DNA of 64,000 nt from an uncultured Anaerolineae bacterium (GCA_937943625.1 CALEAD010000007.1:62001-126000), one strand, 5' to 3'; positions 1-9,558 are shown, counted from the stretch's first letter. Numbers and translations are program-made. The notes: a model not told the origin generated them from the letters alone.

Positions 1-1293
1 GGACTGGATTGGGACGAAGGGCCAGATGTGGGTGGCCCCTGTGCGCCTTACATTCAGACTGAGCGCGCGCCGCTTTATCAGGAATGGGCGCATTGGCTGG
101 TGGCGCAAAGGCATGCCTATCGCTGTTTTTGCACGCCGGAAGAACTGGAAGCGATGCGCACGGAGCAACTGGCGCAGAAACAGCCGCTGGGGTACAACGG
201 CCGTTGCCGTTATCTGACCCCCGAGCAAATCGCTGCCAGAGAAGCTGCCGGGTTGGAGTACGTCATCCGCTTCAAAATGCCGCGCGAAGGTGAAACCACC
301 ATCCAGGACGTGGTGCGCGGCCCCATCACCTACCAGAACGGCCAAATCGCCGACGCCGTGCTGCTAAAATCAGACGGCCTGCCCACCTATCATCTGGCTA
401 ACGTCGTGGACGACCACTTCATGGGCATCACGCACATCTTGCGCGCCGATGAGTGGATTAACACCGCCCCGCTGCACATTAACCTGTATGGCGCATTTGG
501 CTGGGACGTGCCGGTTTATGCCCACCTTTCCCTGGTGCTAAACCCCAGCGGCAAGGGCAAGCTGAGCAAGCGCACGCAGGCGTTTGACGACGAGGGGCAA
601 CAGGTGCTGGTGAAAGTGGAGGAGTTTCAGGCTGCCGGCTATCTGCCGCAGGCGATGGTAAACTTTCTGGCAAATGTGGGGTACTCCACCGGAGATGACC
701 GTGAAAAGTTTAGCGTTCAGGAAGCAATTGCGGGATTCAAGCTGGAAAACATCAACCCGGCCCCTTCACGCCTGCCCTATAGCAAGCTAGACTGGCTGAA
801 TGGGCAGTATATTCAGGAGATGGAGCCGCTGGCGCTGGCGCAGGCGGTGAAGCCATTCCTGGACGCACAGGGGTTGGAAGTAGATGTGGGGGTGCTGCTA
901 CTGTTGATGCCGGCACTGAGTAAGCGGCTAAAGCGGCTGACGGACGCGATTGAATTTTTGCGCTTTTTATCTGATGACGCGCCACTGCAAACAACGGCCG
1001 TTGACCTGACGCACAAGCAGCTCCCTCTAGAACAGGCCAGGCTGGCCTTTCAGCAGGCGCGAGAGTTCGTTGCCAGTGTGGAACCGTATAACCTGGAAAC
1101 GCTCAGCGCGGGGCTAACGGCCATTGGCGAACGGTATACGCTAAACAGCAAGGCCGGCCCCTTCCTGGGAGCCATGCGCTATGCTGTCACCGGGCAACAG
1201 GTTTCGCCCCCTCTGTTTGAGTCTATGTTGGCGCTAGGGCGCGCGCGCGTGTTGGCGCGGCTGGCACAGGCGATTGAAGTCATTGGCGGTTAG
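1..1293 (+). CDS. gltX: Glutamyl-tRNA synthetase, 5' end cut by the window
   Basis: It charges tRNA-Glu with glutamate in the cytoplasm. About 430 residues are visible and the reading frame is open to base 1, so the N-terminal HIGH region lies outside the window. The first visible residues (LDWDEGPDVGGP) are the conserved catalytic-domain segment after HIGH. The second class I signature appears as GKLSKR, a KMSKS variant, near codon 190. The C-terminal half is the helical anticodon-binding region. The stop TAG is followed by an intergenic family A repeat and then cofE on the same strand. A non-discriminating enzyme that also charges tRNA-Gln cannot be excluded from sequence alone. Confidence 0.95.
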   Translation, partial: GLDWDEGPDVGGPCAPYIQTERAPLYQEWAHWLVAQRHAYRCFCTPEELEAMRTEQLAQKQPLGYNGRCRYLTPEQIAAREAAGLEYVIRFKMPREGETTIQDVVRGPITYQNGQIADAVLLKSDGLPTYHLANVVDDHFMGITHILRADEWINTAPLHINLYGAFGWDVPVYAHLSLVLNPSGKGKLSKRTQAFDDEGQQVLVKVEEFQAAGYLPQAMVNFLANVGYSTGDDREKFSVQEAIAGFKLENINPAPSRLPYSKLDWLNGQYIQEMEPLALAQAVKPFLDAQGLEVDVGVLLLLMPALSKRLKRLTDAIEFLRFLSDDAPLQTTAVDLTHKQLPLEQARLAFQQAREFVASVEPYNLETLSAGLTAIGERYTLNSKAGPFLGAMRYAVTGQQVSPPLFESMLALGRARVLARLAQAIEVIGG

Positions 1294-1309
1294 CAATTGG
1301 CTACTTGAC

Positions 1310-1375
1310 TGCAGATCACAGATGGTAGATGGCGGTCCACGGTCCGCGGTCAAATTTGTCAAGATCATCTACACC
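1310..1375 (+). repeat. Intergenic repeat family A, short copy
   Basis: It consists of GACCGC/GCGGTC-type units ending in a GGTCAAATTTG segment and AAGATC, the same order as the full copies at 27899 and 29149. It lies between gltX and cofE, in the orientation of cofE. Reading cofE from its first possible start would translate this repeat, which argues for the later start. Confidence 0.6.
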
Positions 1376-1421
1376 AGGCCCAATTTCCAATCTCTCGTCT
1401 CCAGCTTCCTTCTTTCAAACC

Positions 1422-2189
1422 ATGATTACGCAACTGACGCTTACGGCCGTTGCCAATTTACCCCACATTCAACCCCAAGACGACCTGGCGGCGCTGATCT
1501 TGCGCGCCCTGCACCAGAGCGGGCTGACACTGCAAAACGGAGACGTGCTAGCCATTGCGCAAAAGATTGTCTCCAAAGCCGAGGGGCGATTTGTTGACCT
1601 GGCTACCGTCACCCCCTCGGCGCGGGCGCAAGCGGTAGCAGCGCAAACAGCTAAAGACCCGCGCCTGGTCGAGCTGATTTTGCGCGAAAGCAGCGAGATT
1701 TCGCGCCTGAAGAAGGGCGTGTTGGTGGTGCGCCATCGCCTGGGCTTTACCAGCGCCAACGCCGGCATAGACCGCTCTAACGTGGGGCCGCCAGCCGCGG
1801 GAGAATGGGTGCTGTTGCTGCCAGAAGACCCGGATGCCTCGGCCGCGCGCCTGCGCGCCGAATTTCTGGCGCAGAGCGGTGCGGCAGTAGGCGTCGTGAT
1901 TACAGACAGTCACGGACGGCCGTTTCGCCTGGGCACCGTGGGCGTAGCAATTGGCGTAGCCGGCATCCCTGCCCTGTGGGATCGGCGCGGTGAGCAGGAT
2001 TTGTATGGCTACACCCTGGAGCACACAGACGTGGGCGTGGCGGACGAAATTGCCGCTGCCGCTGGTCTGGTAATGGGGCAGGCCGCCGAAGGCGCGCCCG
2101 TCGTGCTTATTCGCGGCCTGCGTTTTAGCGCCCCGGTGGGCAAAGCGGCCGATCTGGTGCGGCCAAAGGAGCTTGACCTATACCGCTGA
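1422..2189 (+). CDS. cofE: Coenzyme F420:L-glutamate ligase
   Basis: It adds L-glutamate to F420-0 in a GTP-dependent reaction to build the polyglutamate tail of the deazaflavin cofactor F420. The 255-residue product matches the CofE/FbiB N-terminal family in length and order: an early [12 protein letters not shown] segment, then [12 protein letters not shown] and [10 protein letters not shown], with a late [15 protein letters not shown] segment. The start at 1422 removes an N-terminal extension that is only translated family A repeat. Its stop codon overlaps the ATG of the following lipoprotein gene (TGATG), so the two are probably translationally coupled, although no shared function is evident. 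No other F420 biosynthesis gene is in the window. Confidence 0.92.
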   Translation: MITQLTLTAVANLPHIQPQDDLAALILRALHQSGLTLQNGDVLAIAQKIVSKAEGRFVDLATVTPSARAQAVAAQTAKDPRLVELILRESSEISRLKKGVLVVRHRLGFTSANAGIDRSNVGPPAAGEWVLLLPEDPDASAARLRAEFLAQSGAAVGVVITDSHGRPFRLGTVGVAIGVAGIPALWDRRGEQDLYGYTLEHTDVGVADEIAAAAGLVMGQAAEGAPVVLIRGLRFSAPVGKAADLVRPKELDLYR

Positions 2190-3448
2190 TGGACAGAAAC
2201 CAGGCGCACCAAATGGCGCGGTGGGCGCGCAGCGTTGCTTTGCTGCTGGGGTTGTTCTGGCTGATAGGGTGTGCACAAGCAACGGCCGTGCCGCTGCCCA
2301 CGCGCGCGGCCGTTGCCCAACTGCCAGCCATTTTGCCTCCCACCTTTACCCCTGTGCCCACTGCTGATTCCGGTGATGGTCTGGCAACGGCCGTTGCTCC
2401 CTTGCCCACTCCATTGCCCAGCCGTACCCCCCTGCCCATTCCTACCAACACCCCCATCCCCCCTACCCACACGCCCACGCCTAGCCCCACGCCAGACCCC
2501 AACGCTGACGCAACTGCCACTCCCGTCATCAAGCCCATAGACCAGTACGCCTATGGCGAAATTATTCCCATCGAGGCGTTCCCCGTGCCGGCCAACAACA
2601 ACGGCTGGGGCATGCACTGGATTCCCACCACCAGCCAGGATCGCGCCACCGTAGACCGCTTTGTGGGCGAGATGGTGCGTATGCACATTAAATGGGTCGT
2701 TTTTCTCAACGACAATGGCGATTTGCACAGCAACGAATACCTGGTAGATCGCCTGGTGGCCAATGGCATCATGCCGGTGATGCGGCTGTACCTGCCGACG
2801 GTAGAGGCTTACCACAATGTGGGCGAAATTGTGCGCCGCTATCGCGCCAGGGGGGTCTATTACTACCAGATTTACAACGAGCCAAATACAAACGTGGAAA
2901 ATCTGCAAGGCTTTGCCAACCCGAACCGCTATGCCCTGGCCTGGGCTATTGCGGCGCGGCAGGTGATCAACAACGGTGGATTACCGGGCATTGGCGCGCT
3001 CAGTCCGGGGGGAGAGTACAATCACTACGATTTTTTGGAGCGCACGCTGCGCGCGCTGGCCTACAATGGCGACCTGGCTCTGCTAAACCGCGCCTGGCTC
3101 TCGGTGCATAACTATCACGGCTTACGGCCGTATGACGACCCAGGCGGCTTTTGGCTTTATCGTCGCTACGACGATATTGTGCGCGCCCAGCTAGGGCGCT
3201 CATTGCCCATGATCGGCACAGAAGGCGGCTCCTACCACCCTGACCCACAAGTAGAAAAGGCGTACCTGGCCTGGCAATACAGCTACATGCGCGACCAGCG
3301 CGAGCCCTATTTCCTGGCCTACAGCCATTGGCTGCTGGCCAATCGTGAGGGAGGCAGCACCGATATGGCCTGGGAGTGGCAGGCACTTTTCCGCCCTGGC
3401 TTTGTGCACCCGATTGTGACGGAGTTTTTCTATCGCAATGGGCAATAA
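2189..3448 (+). CDS. Lipoprotein with glycoside hydrolase-like (clan A TIM barrel) domain
   Basis: This is a 419-residue predicted lipoprotein. A hydrophobic signal ending in LIGC (lipobox) near residue 28 is followed by a Thr/Pro-rich linker of about 100 residues, then a TIM-barrel-like domain. YNEPN is the usual position of the acid/base glutamate and GTEGG of the nucleophile in clan A glycosidases. No family (GH5, GH39 or other) can be assigned by eye. Two other proteins in this window (52875-54029 and 59499-60881) have the same NEP plus late Glu pattern, so the lineage appears to carry several such surface proteins. The start overlaps the cofE stop. The substrate is unknown. Confidence 0.75.
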   Translation: MDRNQAHQMARWARSVALLLGLFWLIGCAQATAVPLPTRAAVAQLPAILPPTFTPVPTADSGDGLATAVAPLPTPLPSRTPLPIPTNTPIPPTHTPTPSPTPDPNADATATPVIKPIDQYAYGEIIPIEAFPVPANNNGWGMHWIPTTSQDRATVDRFVGEMVRMHIKWVVFLNDNGDLHSNEYLVDRLVANGIMPVMRLYLPTVEAYHNVGEIVRRYRARGVYYYQIYNEPNTNVENLQGFANPNRYALAWAIAARQVINNGGLPGIGALSPGGEYNHYDFLERTLRALAYNGDLALLNRAWLSVHNYHGLRPYDDPGGFWLYRRYDDIVRAQLGRSLPMIGTEGGSYHPDPQVEKAYLAWQYSYMRDQREPYFLAYSHWLLANREGGSTDMAWEWQALFRPGFVHPIVTEFFYRNGQ

Positions 3449-3473
3449 AGCGAGGGGCTTGGGGAATGCGAGC

Positions 3474-3510
3474 GTGAAGCGTAAAATGTGATGACGCGCC
3501 TCACGTTTTG
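3474..3510. terminator. Convergent-junction hairpin (family D)
   Basis: GTAAAATGTGA and TCACGTTTTGC form an imperfect inverted repeat between two convergent genes, the glycosidase-like gene (+) and the HD gene (-). The GTGAAGCGT wording recurs at 52825 and 58346, also at convergent junctions. It could serve as a bidirectional terminator. Confidence 0.45.
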
Positions 3511-3514
3511 CCCC

Positions 3515-4165
3515 TTACGTCAAATCGTCCCCGTTCAATTCCCGCTCTAGCTCTTGCCACAGCCAGTTGTAGGCAGCGAAACGGACCTGGGCGGCGCGGC
3601 GCGCCGGCTCGGTGTGCATGCTGGCCACAGTTTTGGCCTGCCAGTCGGCAGTGCGCCCGCGCGCAATCAGGTCTTGCAGCGTGCGCATCTTTGCCCCTGC
3701 CAGCGAGCCAGCCGTCCAGTGAAAAGCGGCCGTTAGGCCAATTTTGGCCAGCTTGTCTGCGTCCCAGAGCACCTGCGATTCCAGCATTTGCAGCGGCTCC
3801 TCCCGCCAAAGGCCCATATGCTCTTCGATGGCGCGGGCAACCAGCTCTATTTTTTCCGGGGGGAAGTCTGTTTTGGGCAAAAATTGGCGCGCAAAGCGCG
3901 CGCCCTCGGCCGGATGATTATCGCCAACTACTTTGCGCACATCGTGCAGCCAGGCAGCCGCCTCAACCACTTCCAGGTCTGCATGGGTTAATTGCGCCAG
4001 CTTGATCGCCAGGGTGACAACGGCCGTTACATGCTCCCAACGGTAGTTAAAGGAGAGATCTACCTTGCCGTGGCGGTCAGCCAGTTCTCTCTCTGTGGCC
4101 TCCAGCATTGCTTTTTGCACCGCTTTGCGCCACTCTTTTTTCTGGGGTGATTGTTTTCCTCTCAT
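3515..4165 (-). CDS. HD-domain phosphohydrolase
   Basis: A 216-residue cytoplasmic protein of the HD superfamily, metal-dependent phosphohydrolases that often act on nucleotides. Metal-ligand positions are visible in order: His in YRWEHV, the HD pair in WLHDVRK, His in EEHMGL and Asp in LWDADKLAK. The sequence between them matches the YpgQ/YedJ-like small HD proteins, but the substrate cannot be named. The first ATG at 4165 has no clear Shine-Dalgarno. The gene converges with the glycosidase-like gene across a hairpin. Confidence 0.8.
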   Translation of the reverse strand: MRGKQSPQKKEWRKAVQKAMLEATERELADRHGKVDLSFNYRWEHVTAVVTLAIKLAQLTHADLEVVEAAAWLHDVRKVVGDNHPAEGARFARQFLPKTDFPPEKIELVARAIEEHMGLWREEPLQMLESQVLWDADKLAKIGLTAAFHWTAGSLAGAKMRTLQDLIARGRTADWQAKTVASMHTEPARRAAQVRFAAYNWLWQELERELNGDDLT

Positions 4166-4301
4166 GTTTACAAATTGTACTAGGCGGCGTCACTACAAGC
4201 CATTGGTTGGTTTGATGGCCAGCTATTCTCAATTTGGGCATCGTGCATAAGGCTGCGTTGACCCCAGCATAGCCGACCGCCCTGGTGGTTATCCAGTGGC
4301 A

Positions 4302-4354
4302 CAAAAATACCGCCTCGTTGTGCTGGCTACAAAGACAGACAAACGAGGCGGTAT
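4302..4354 (-). terminator. Rho-independent terminator of the small minus-strand gene
   Basis: There is a perfect 13-bp inverted repeat (4307-4319 and 4342-4354, arm ATACCGCCTCGTT) with a 22-nt loop. On the minus strand it is followed by TTTTTG. It lies about 30 nt past the stop of the gene at 4382-4588. Confidence 0.75.
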
Positions 4355-4381
4355 GCCATGTGTAGAAAGGAAGTGGTAGCT

Positions 4382-4588
4382 TTACTGCCGGGAGAAGGTA
4401 TGCGCAAAATCGGGCAACAGCGCCGCACGCAGATGGTCAGCATTGGCCGCTTTGTCGGGCTGCCGGCTGACCTCATTCCACTGTTGACTGGCAGCAATTT
4501 CCTCCAAGATAAAGGCGGCCAGGGCGTCTTGTTCCCACGGGGGCAATTGTTCCGCTTGCGCAAAAGCTTTTTTTAAGAGTGTGGTCAT
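4382..4588 (-). CDS. Small antitoxin-like protein
   Basis: A 68-residue acidic, helical protein that starts MTTLLKKAFAQAEQLP and contains EQDALAAFILEEI. This N-terminal pattern is typical of short proteins that often accompany RelE or PIN toxins in Chloroflexota and Cyanobacteria. A good Shine-Dalgarno (AAAGGAG) lies 8 nt before the ATG. A terminator follows directly, so it forms a single-gene unit and no toxin gene is adjacent on either side. It is either an orphan antitoxin or a small protein of other function. Confidence 0.6.
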   Translation of the reverse strand: MTTLLKKAFAQAEQLPPWEQDALAAFILEEIAASQQWNEVSRQPDKAANADHLRAALLPDFAHTFSRQ

Positions 4589-4635
4589 CTTTAGCTCCTT
4601 TGCAAATGAAATGATTCGTAATCCAGGGATAGTTT

Positions 4636-4725
4636 AGATGCTCACAAATTTGACCGTGGACCGCCGACTGCGATCTGTCTCCAGCCTGCGGTCTGCGGTC
4701 GGTCGTCTGCGGTCAAGCAATCGTA
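4636..4725 (+). repeat. Intergenic repeat family A copy upstream of fabF
   Basis: It contains CAAATTTGACC, GACCGCCGACTGCGATC, several TGCGGTC units and ends GCGGTCAAGCAATCG. It is a rearranged, degenerate member of family A in a 303-bp gap. The rest of the gap holds a TATAAT at 4835-4840 that may be the fabF -10 element; no convincing -35 element is visible. Confidence 0.55.
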
Positions 4726-4891
4726 AGATGTTGTTTTCAGAAAGTGTAAGCCACGCTGTAGTTTGATTATACAAGATTGTGTCAAGTAGGTTACACTTTT
4801 CCCCACTCACGCACCCCCAACAATCTCATCGGGTTATAATGTGACGACAACCGCCGTTAGACTGCTCGCAAATAATTGCAAGGGGAACCGC

Positions 4892-6175
4892 ATGACACAA
4901 GCAACGCCACGCATTGTGGTCACTGGGATGGGCACTTACAACCCCCTGGGGCACAACGCGCAAACAACCTGGGAAAATGTGGTAAACGGCCGTAGTGGTG
5001 TTGGCCCCATCACCCACTTCGACGCCCGTGACTACAAGACGCGCATTGCTGCCGAGGTGAAGGATTTCGATGCCGAAGCCCTCTTTGGCCGCAAAGAGGC
5101 GCGGCGCATGTCCCGCGCCACTCAATTGGCCCTGGCGGCCGCGACCCAGGCCCTGGCCGATGCCGCCCTGACGATCACTCCGGCTAACCAGGATCGCATC
5201 GGCGTCGTTGTTGGCAGCGGCATGGGCAGCCTGGACCCAATTGTAGATGCGCTGGAAACGCTGCAAACGCGCGGCCCGCAGCGGGTTAGCCCCTTTTTCG
5301 TGCCCATGATGCTGGCCGACACTCCGGCAGCGCAAATCTCCATTGCTCATGGGCTGTGCGGCCCCAACCTGGCCGTCTACACCGCCTGCGCCACCGGCAA
5401 CAACGCCATTGGCGAAGCGGCCAGCATCATCCGTCGCGGCACAGCCGACGTGATGCTGGCAGGCGGCACAGAGGCATGCATCTTACCCCTGGCGTTTGCC
5501 GGGTTTGGCGTCATTGGCGCCATGTCCATGCGTAATGAGGAGCCGCAGCGGGCATCACGGCCGTTTGATAAAACGCGCGATGGCTTTGTCACGGGCGAAG
5601 GGGCCGCCATTTTGGTGCTAGAGTCCCTGGCACACGCCCAGGCGCGCGCAGCAACCATCTACGCCGAACTGCTCGGCTACGGCAGCAGCGCCGACGCTTA
5701 CCACATCTCCATGCCCGCGGAAAATGGCGCAGGCGCGGTCAAGGCCATGCGCCACGCCCTGGATGACGCTGGCCTAACCCCAGCCGCCGTAGACTATGTC
5801 AACGCCCATGGCACCGGCACCCAACTCAACGACAAAGCAGAAACGGCCGCGATCAAAACCCTCTTTGGCGATCGCGCCTACCAGCTTCCGGTCAGCTCCA
5901 CCAAATCCATGCACGGCCACCTGCTGGGCGCCGCCGGCGCGCTAGAGGCCATCATCTGCATCCAGGCATTGCGCCACTGCCTCATCCCCCCCACCATCAA
6001 TTATGAGACGCCCGATCCCAACTGCGACCTGGATTACGTGCCCAACACGGCACGACCAGCCAACCTGCGCGTGATCATGTCAAACGGATTTGGCCTGGGC
6101 GGCCACAACGCCACCCTCATTCTGGGCAAGTTCTCTCCTAAAAATAGACCGCTAACCGCAGACGACCGACTGTAG
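4892..6175 (+). CDS. fabF: 3-oxoacyl-[acyl-carrier-protein] synthase II
   Basis: It condenses malonyl-ACP with acyl-ACP during fatty acid elongation. The 427-residue product has the KAS II layout: catalytic Cys166 in VYTACATGN, the first His in [11 protein letters not shown], and the Lys-His pair in [15 protein letters not shown]. An AGGGGAA Shine-Dalgarno is 6 nt before the chosen ATG; an upstream in-frame start at 4841 would add 17 non-conserved residues. No other fab genes or acpP are adjacent, which is unusual for fabF but not rare in Chloroflexota. A family A remnant follows the stop codon. Confidence 0.93.
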   Translation: MTQATPRIVVTGMGTYNPLGHNAQTTWENVVNGRSGVGPITHFDARDYKTRIAAEVKDFDAEALFGRKEARRMSRATQLALAAATQALADAALTITPANQDRIGVVVGSGMGSLDPIVDALETLQTRGPQRVSPFFVPMMLADTPAAQISIAHGLCGPNLAVYTACATGNNAIGEAASIIRRGTADVMLAGGTEACILPLAFAGFGVIGAMSMRNEEPQRASRPFDKTRDGFVTGEGAAILVLESLAHAQARAATIYAELLGYGSSADAYHISMPAENGAGAVKAMRHALDDAGLTPAAVDYVNAHGTGTQLNDKAETAAIKTLFGDRAYQLPVSSTKSMHGHLLGAAGALEAIICIQALRHCLIPPTINYETPDPNCDLDYVPNTARPANLRVIMSNGFGLGGHNATLILGKFSPKNRPLTADDRL

Positions 6176-6316
6176 ACGACCAACCGCAGATAGTTATATT
6201 TGTAGTCCAGGTTACCACTGATTCTAAATGTACGAGTTGATACCTTGAACAGTCAACAAAGGCGCCCTGCCCCCCTGCAAGCAGAGGATGGGTTTTGCAA
6301 AGCAGGTTTGTCGTTC

Positions 6317-7129
6317 TTACTCTTTTAACTCGCCAATACGGCGCAGCTTCACTTCCAAATCTTTCTCCGTGATGCGCATACCGTTGTCTACGTGCGGGTA
6401 AGCCAGCCAGGCCAGCGTTAAGCCGAAGAGCGCGCCGGTAGCCGTGCGCAAGAAGGGGCTACTTTCGCGCAAGGGGAAAATGCGCTGCATTTGCGCGAGA
6501 AAACCGGTGGCTTCTGAGCCGTCTATAGGCGTCAGGTAATAGCCAAAAAGCTGTGTAAAACCATCCAGGGCAATGGGCATCAGGCCAACCAGGATGAAGA
6601 GCCAGAAGGGCAGCGGACGAATAGTCACGCGCCGCCGCAGCATGGCGTAGAGCACCCCCCCTACCAGCACAAAGCTATAAATACCCATATCGCGCGCGCA
6701 AAGCGCCATCTTGTACCCCATCTGCTCATTGCCGACAAAGGCGCGCCCCGCCAGCAGGTAATACTCCACCCAATTGTCCGGGTTTAGGCCGGCATACTCT
6801 GGCAAATTGGGGGCATAGGCCTCTATTGGTTTCAGATCAGCGCCGGCAATGTCACGAGGGTAGGCATACTGTTCGCCAAAGAGAAAGAAGGAGCGGGTGG
6901 CCATCTGATGGCACATGGGCTTGTAGAGGGTGTAGATGAGGTTGGCCGGGCCAGGGGCGCCCAAAAACATCAGCGTGGGTGCCAGGATGGGTAGCCCTAC
7001 GTACAGGGCCATGACGACGTTGAAGAAGGCCAACCAATGTTTGCTAAACCAGTATGCCCCTTTGTCTATACCAATGACCAGGTCGCGTTGCCAGCCGGTG
7101 AGGGGTTGTTTTTGTGGCGGTGTGCTCAT
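6317..7129 (-). CDS. DUF2085 integral membrane protein
   Basis: A 270-residue polytopic membrane protein. The DUF2085 hallmarks are present: PMCHQMATRSFFLFG, MGYKMALCARDMGIY, MPIALDGFTQL and RESSPFLRTATGALFG. The Cys and His residues suggest metal or redox chemistry, but the family has no established function. It is the last gene of the minus-strand cytochrome c maturation run and starts 9 nt after the stop of the ResA-like gene, so co-transcription is likely. A TTG two codons upstream could also serve as the start. Confidence 0.85.
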   Translation of the reverse strand: MSTPPQKQPLTGWQRDLVIGIDKGAYWFSKHWLAFFNVVMALYVGLPILAPTLMFLGAPGPANLIYTLYKPMCHQMATRSFFLFGEQYAYPRDIAGADLKPIEAYAPNLPEYAGLNPDNWVEYYLLAGRAFVGNEQMGYKMALCARDMGIYSFVLVGGVLYAMLRRRVTIRPLPFWLFILVGLMPIALDGFTQLFGYYLTPIDGSEATGFLAQMQRIFPLRESSPFLRTATGALFGLTLAWLAYPHVDNGMRITEKDLEVKLRRIGELKE

Positions 7130-7137
7130 GGGCAAGG

Positions 7138-7791
7138 TTAGCTCTTGGGTAGGGTTTGCGCCAGGTAGGTTTCTAGCTGTTCTGGCAAGAGCAGGCCGCG
7201 GTGTACGGCCGTTACTATTCCTGCCTCATCAATAAAAATCGTCGTCGGGTAACTGTTCACCCCATATCCGCGCGAAATGGTGCTGCCCACATCTAGCAGT
7301 GGCGTAAAGGTAAACCCATGCAAGTCATAAAAAAATGAGGCCACCATGCTCGCCGGCTCATCCTGGTTTAAGGCCAGAATCACCAGCCCGTCATCTGCAT
7401 ACTTTTGGTAAGCCGCCTCAAAGTCCGGCAGCTCCACGCGACAGGGGGGGCACCACGTGGCCCAAAAGTTCACCATCACCGTCTTGCCGCGCAAATCGCT
7501 CAGGCGCACTGTGTTGCCATCCAGGTCTTTGGCGGCAAAATCATACGCCATTTGCCCTACCTGAATCGGCCGTCCGTCCCCTGCCACAGACACCTGCTGG
7601 TTTTCCAGATTAGGCACTTGCGGCAAGACCGGCCCACTCGATCTTGCAGGCGGGGGCGCAGACAGGTTGTTGCCAAAGAGCAAAAACGCCAGCGTCAGCC
7701 CCAAAACACCAAACCCGGCCATTAGAAACAGGGGGGAAAAACCCCCTTGTTTTGCCTGCTTTTTATGCGCAATATGCCTTTTCTGCGCCAT
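7138..7791 (-). CDS. resA: Membrane-anchored thiol-disulfide oxidoreductase (ResA/CcmG-like)
   Basis: A 217-residue protein with one N-terminal membrane helix (about residues 22-42) and an extracytoplasmic thioredoxin fold. The active site is WATWCPPCRVELP and the cis-Pro region is NSYPTTIFID. Proteins of this type reduce the apocytochrome c CXXCH disulfide before heme attachment. GGAGGGG lies 9 nt before the ATG. It lies 36 nt downstream of ccdA, which would supply its electrons, and upstream of the DUF2085 gene. Confidence 0.88.
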   Translation of the reverse strand: MAQKRHIAHKKQAKQGGFSPLFLMAGFGVLGLTLAFLLFGNNLSAPPPARSSGPVLPQVPNLENQQVSVAGDGRPIQVGQMAYDFAAKDLDGNTVRLSDLRGKTVMVNFWATWCPPCRVELPDFEAAYQKYADDGLVILALNQDEPASMVASFFYDLHGFTFTPLLDVGSTISRGYGVNSYPTTIFIDEAGIVTAVHRGLLLPEQLETYLAQTLPKS

Positions 7792-7827
7792 AAAAACTAC
7801 CCCTCCAAGCGGACCTGCAAGTCTAGA

Positions 7828-8943
7828 TCATCGGCTAAACAGACCGATCAACCGCTCCTCTTGCAGCGCCAGCCAGTCAGCCAGCCCCACGGGAATCAGG
7901 TTGTTAAACATACCCAGGCGCGCCTCTAGCATCAGCAGCCCCATCAAAATGAACAGCGCGCCGCTCAGCAACTGCGTTGTGTGCAGGTGTACCGTCGTTT
8001 TACGTTCACCGGGGGTGGTAAACGTCCACAACGCCGCGCCCACAATAGCAATCACCAAAATGCCCAACTCATGCCCCAGGGTAAACTCTTGGCCACCAAA
8101 CAAGGCAAAACGGCGGAACGCATATTCTCCAGCAGCCACCAAAATCCGCCAGACTGCCAGCGCCCACACCAGCGCCACTACAAACACGTGTGTATCCCAA
8201 TCCCAGCCTTTACCCTTCAGCACACGCCAGAAAAAGCTCCTGCGGCTCATACGGCCGAAAAACGTCGAAACCACAATCAACGGCAGCCCCAGCCCCATCG
8301 TATAAATAAACAGCAGCATCATCCCGCGCCAGACCGAGGTCGTTTGCGCCGCCAGCGTCAGCACCGAGCCAAGAATCGGCCCCAGGCAGCTAGACCAACC
8401 TACAGCAAAAGTCAGACCAAACAGATAAGAGCCGCCCACCGTGGCGCTGCGCGCCTGGCTGTTCTCCTTAAACCCGCCAAAGCCGCGCCCCAGCAAGCTC
8501 ATCACGCCAAACGCCAGCACCAGCGCCCCACCCAGCAACAAAATCAGGCGCTGGTTTTGGATGATTAGCTGCCCCACCACAAAGCCAGCCGCTCCCAACA
8601 GGCTAAACATCGTCGCCAGCCCCAGCATAAAGGAAAGCGTGTTGGCGGCAATTTGGGAGCGGCTACTCTGAAAAGCAAAGGCAAAATAGGCCGTCAGTAC
8701 CGGCAAGGTACAGGGGGAAACAAAACTAAGCAACCCGGCGGCAAAAGACAATAGAGCCAACACCAAAAAAGGCTGTGTTTGCAGGCCAAAGGCGAATTCT
8801 GGGGGCGCACTGCTGGCCTCGTTGAGCGTGCCAATCACCAAAAAGGCCGCTATCAAGACCCCCACACCAATGAGCATATTGCGCCCCGTCAGCCATTTGT
8901 GCGTGGGCTGAACTTCTGGCGCTTCCAGGTTGGTATCTGTCAT
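7828..8943 (-). CDS. ccdA: Cytochrome c biogenesis transmembrane protein (CcdA/DsbD type)
   Basis: A 371-residue polytopic membrane protein that moves reducing equivalents from cytoplasmic thioredoxin across the membrane to ResA-type proteins. The family signature FVSPCTLPVLTAYFAF carries the first redox Cys, and the second is in VGWSSCLGPILGSVL. An N-terminal tail and extra C-terminal helices make it longer than the roughly 230 residues of a minimal CcdA. The ATG at 8943 is preferred because GGAG sits 7 nt before it; an ATG pair at 8958 is possible. It starts the ccdA-resA-DUF2085 run. Confidence 0.88.
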   Translation of the reverse strand: MTDTNLEAPEVQPTHKWLTGRNMLIGVGVLIAAFLVIGTLNEASSAPPEFAFGLQTQPFLVLALLSFAAGLLSFVSPCTLPVLTAYFAFAFQSSRSQIAANTLSFMLGLATMFSLLGAAGFVVGQLIIQNQRLILLLGGALVLAFGVMSLLGRGFGGFKENSQARSATVGGSYLFGLTFAVGWSSCLGPILGSVLTLAAQTTSVWRGMMLLFIYTMGLGLPLIVVSTFFGRMSRRSFFWRVLKGKGWDWDTHVFVVALVWALAVWRILVAAGEYAFRRFALFGGQEFTLGHELGILVIAIVGAALWTFTTPGERKTTVHLHTTQLLSGALFILMGLLMLEARLGMFNNLIPVGLADWLALQEERLIGLFSR

Positions 8944-9263
8944 ACTTTTCTCCATCATGGCTCACGGATTTTCATTGGCCAACCCATGTGCTTATGTGCC
9001 CAGGACAAACTTTACCAGGGCAACCTTTGCAGGCATCCTATTCTATACTTGCGCTACTTTTCGCGCGCGAGACGCCCCTTTTCGCTTTTGCTCTAGCTTA
9101 TTAGATTCACAGCAAGCGCAAACGTGCCAAAGTAAATATGGCAAACATGTTGGCGCTTCCTTAAAATAAAATTGCTGGAAGCGCGCCACCCATGTTTGCC
9201 ACGTTGTCATGTGCCGAACGCACCGGGCGCTTCTCGCTGCGCCCACAAATTCAAGACCTTACC
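8944..9263. other. Gene-free stretch between ccdA and ccmD containing a long inverted repeat
   Basis: No coding potential is seen. An imperfect hairpin at 9140-9200 pairs GGCAAACATG...GGCGCTTCC with GGAAGCGC...CATGTTTGCC around an AT-rich loop. A family C repeat follows at 9264. The ccdA promoter must lie here if ccdA is not read from ccmC/D, but no clear minus-strand promoter was found. Confidence 0.5.
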
Positions 9264-9357
9264 GGACACTGGCACTTTTGCTGGCTGCCAGAGTAGCGCG
9301 ATTTGCCACATCGCGTTATGGCGCCAGAGGTTAGGGCAAATTTTGCCAGACCCCAGG
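9264..9357 (+). repeat. Intergenic repeat family C, copy 1
   Basis: It begins GGACACTGGC, carries AGTAGCGCGATTTGCC and ends CCAGACCCCAG. It aligns over its whole length with the copies at 31130 and 44459, including a central GCGCGATTTG/TCGCGTTA quasi-palindrome and flanking CACTGGC/GCCAGA ends. It lies just past the ccmD stop codon. Confidence 0.8.
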
Positions 9358-9360
9358 GTC

Positions 9361-9558
9361 TTACTTGTCTTCATCTTCTTCCAGCAGCCGCTTCATCAGG
9401 GCAATATCCTGATGCAGGTTGCGCTGCCGCACAATCAGGCTGATCACGTAAATCAGGCCGGTTAACCACATGGCAAAGTAGCCTAGTGCCAGGTAGCCAT
9501 TAAAGCGATTGGGGTCTACTTGTAGCAACACATTCACCAAAAAAGACATTGCGCTCAT
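9361..9558 (-). CDS. ccmD: CcmD-like small membrane protein
   Basis: A 65-residue protein with a single membrane helix (about residues 22-43) and a short charged C-terminal tail, the form expected of CcmD, which helps release holo-CcmE from the CcmABC heme exporter. Its start overlaps the ccmC stop (ATGA), with a strong AGGAGG Shine-Dalgarno inside the 3' end of ccmC. CcmD proteins are poorly conserved, so the call rests on size, topology and position. Confidence 0.75.
   Translation of the reverse strand: MSAMSFLVNVLLQVDPNRFNGYLALGYFAMWLTGLIYVISLIVRQRNLHQDIALMKRLLEEDEDK

Noticed and set aside
4165..4382. Toxin gene paired with the small antitoxin-like ORF
   Set aside because: A terminator follows the antitoxin-like gene and the frames beyond it show no RelE, PIN or MazF resemblance.
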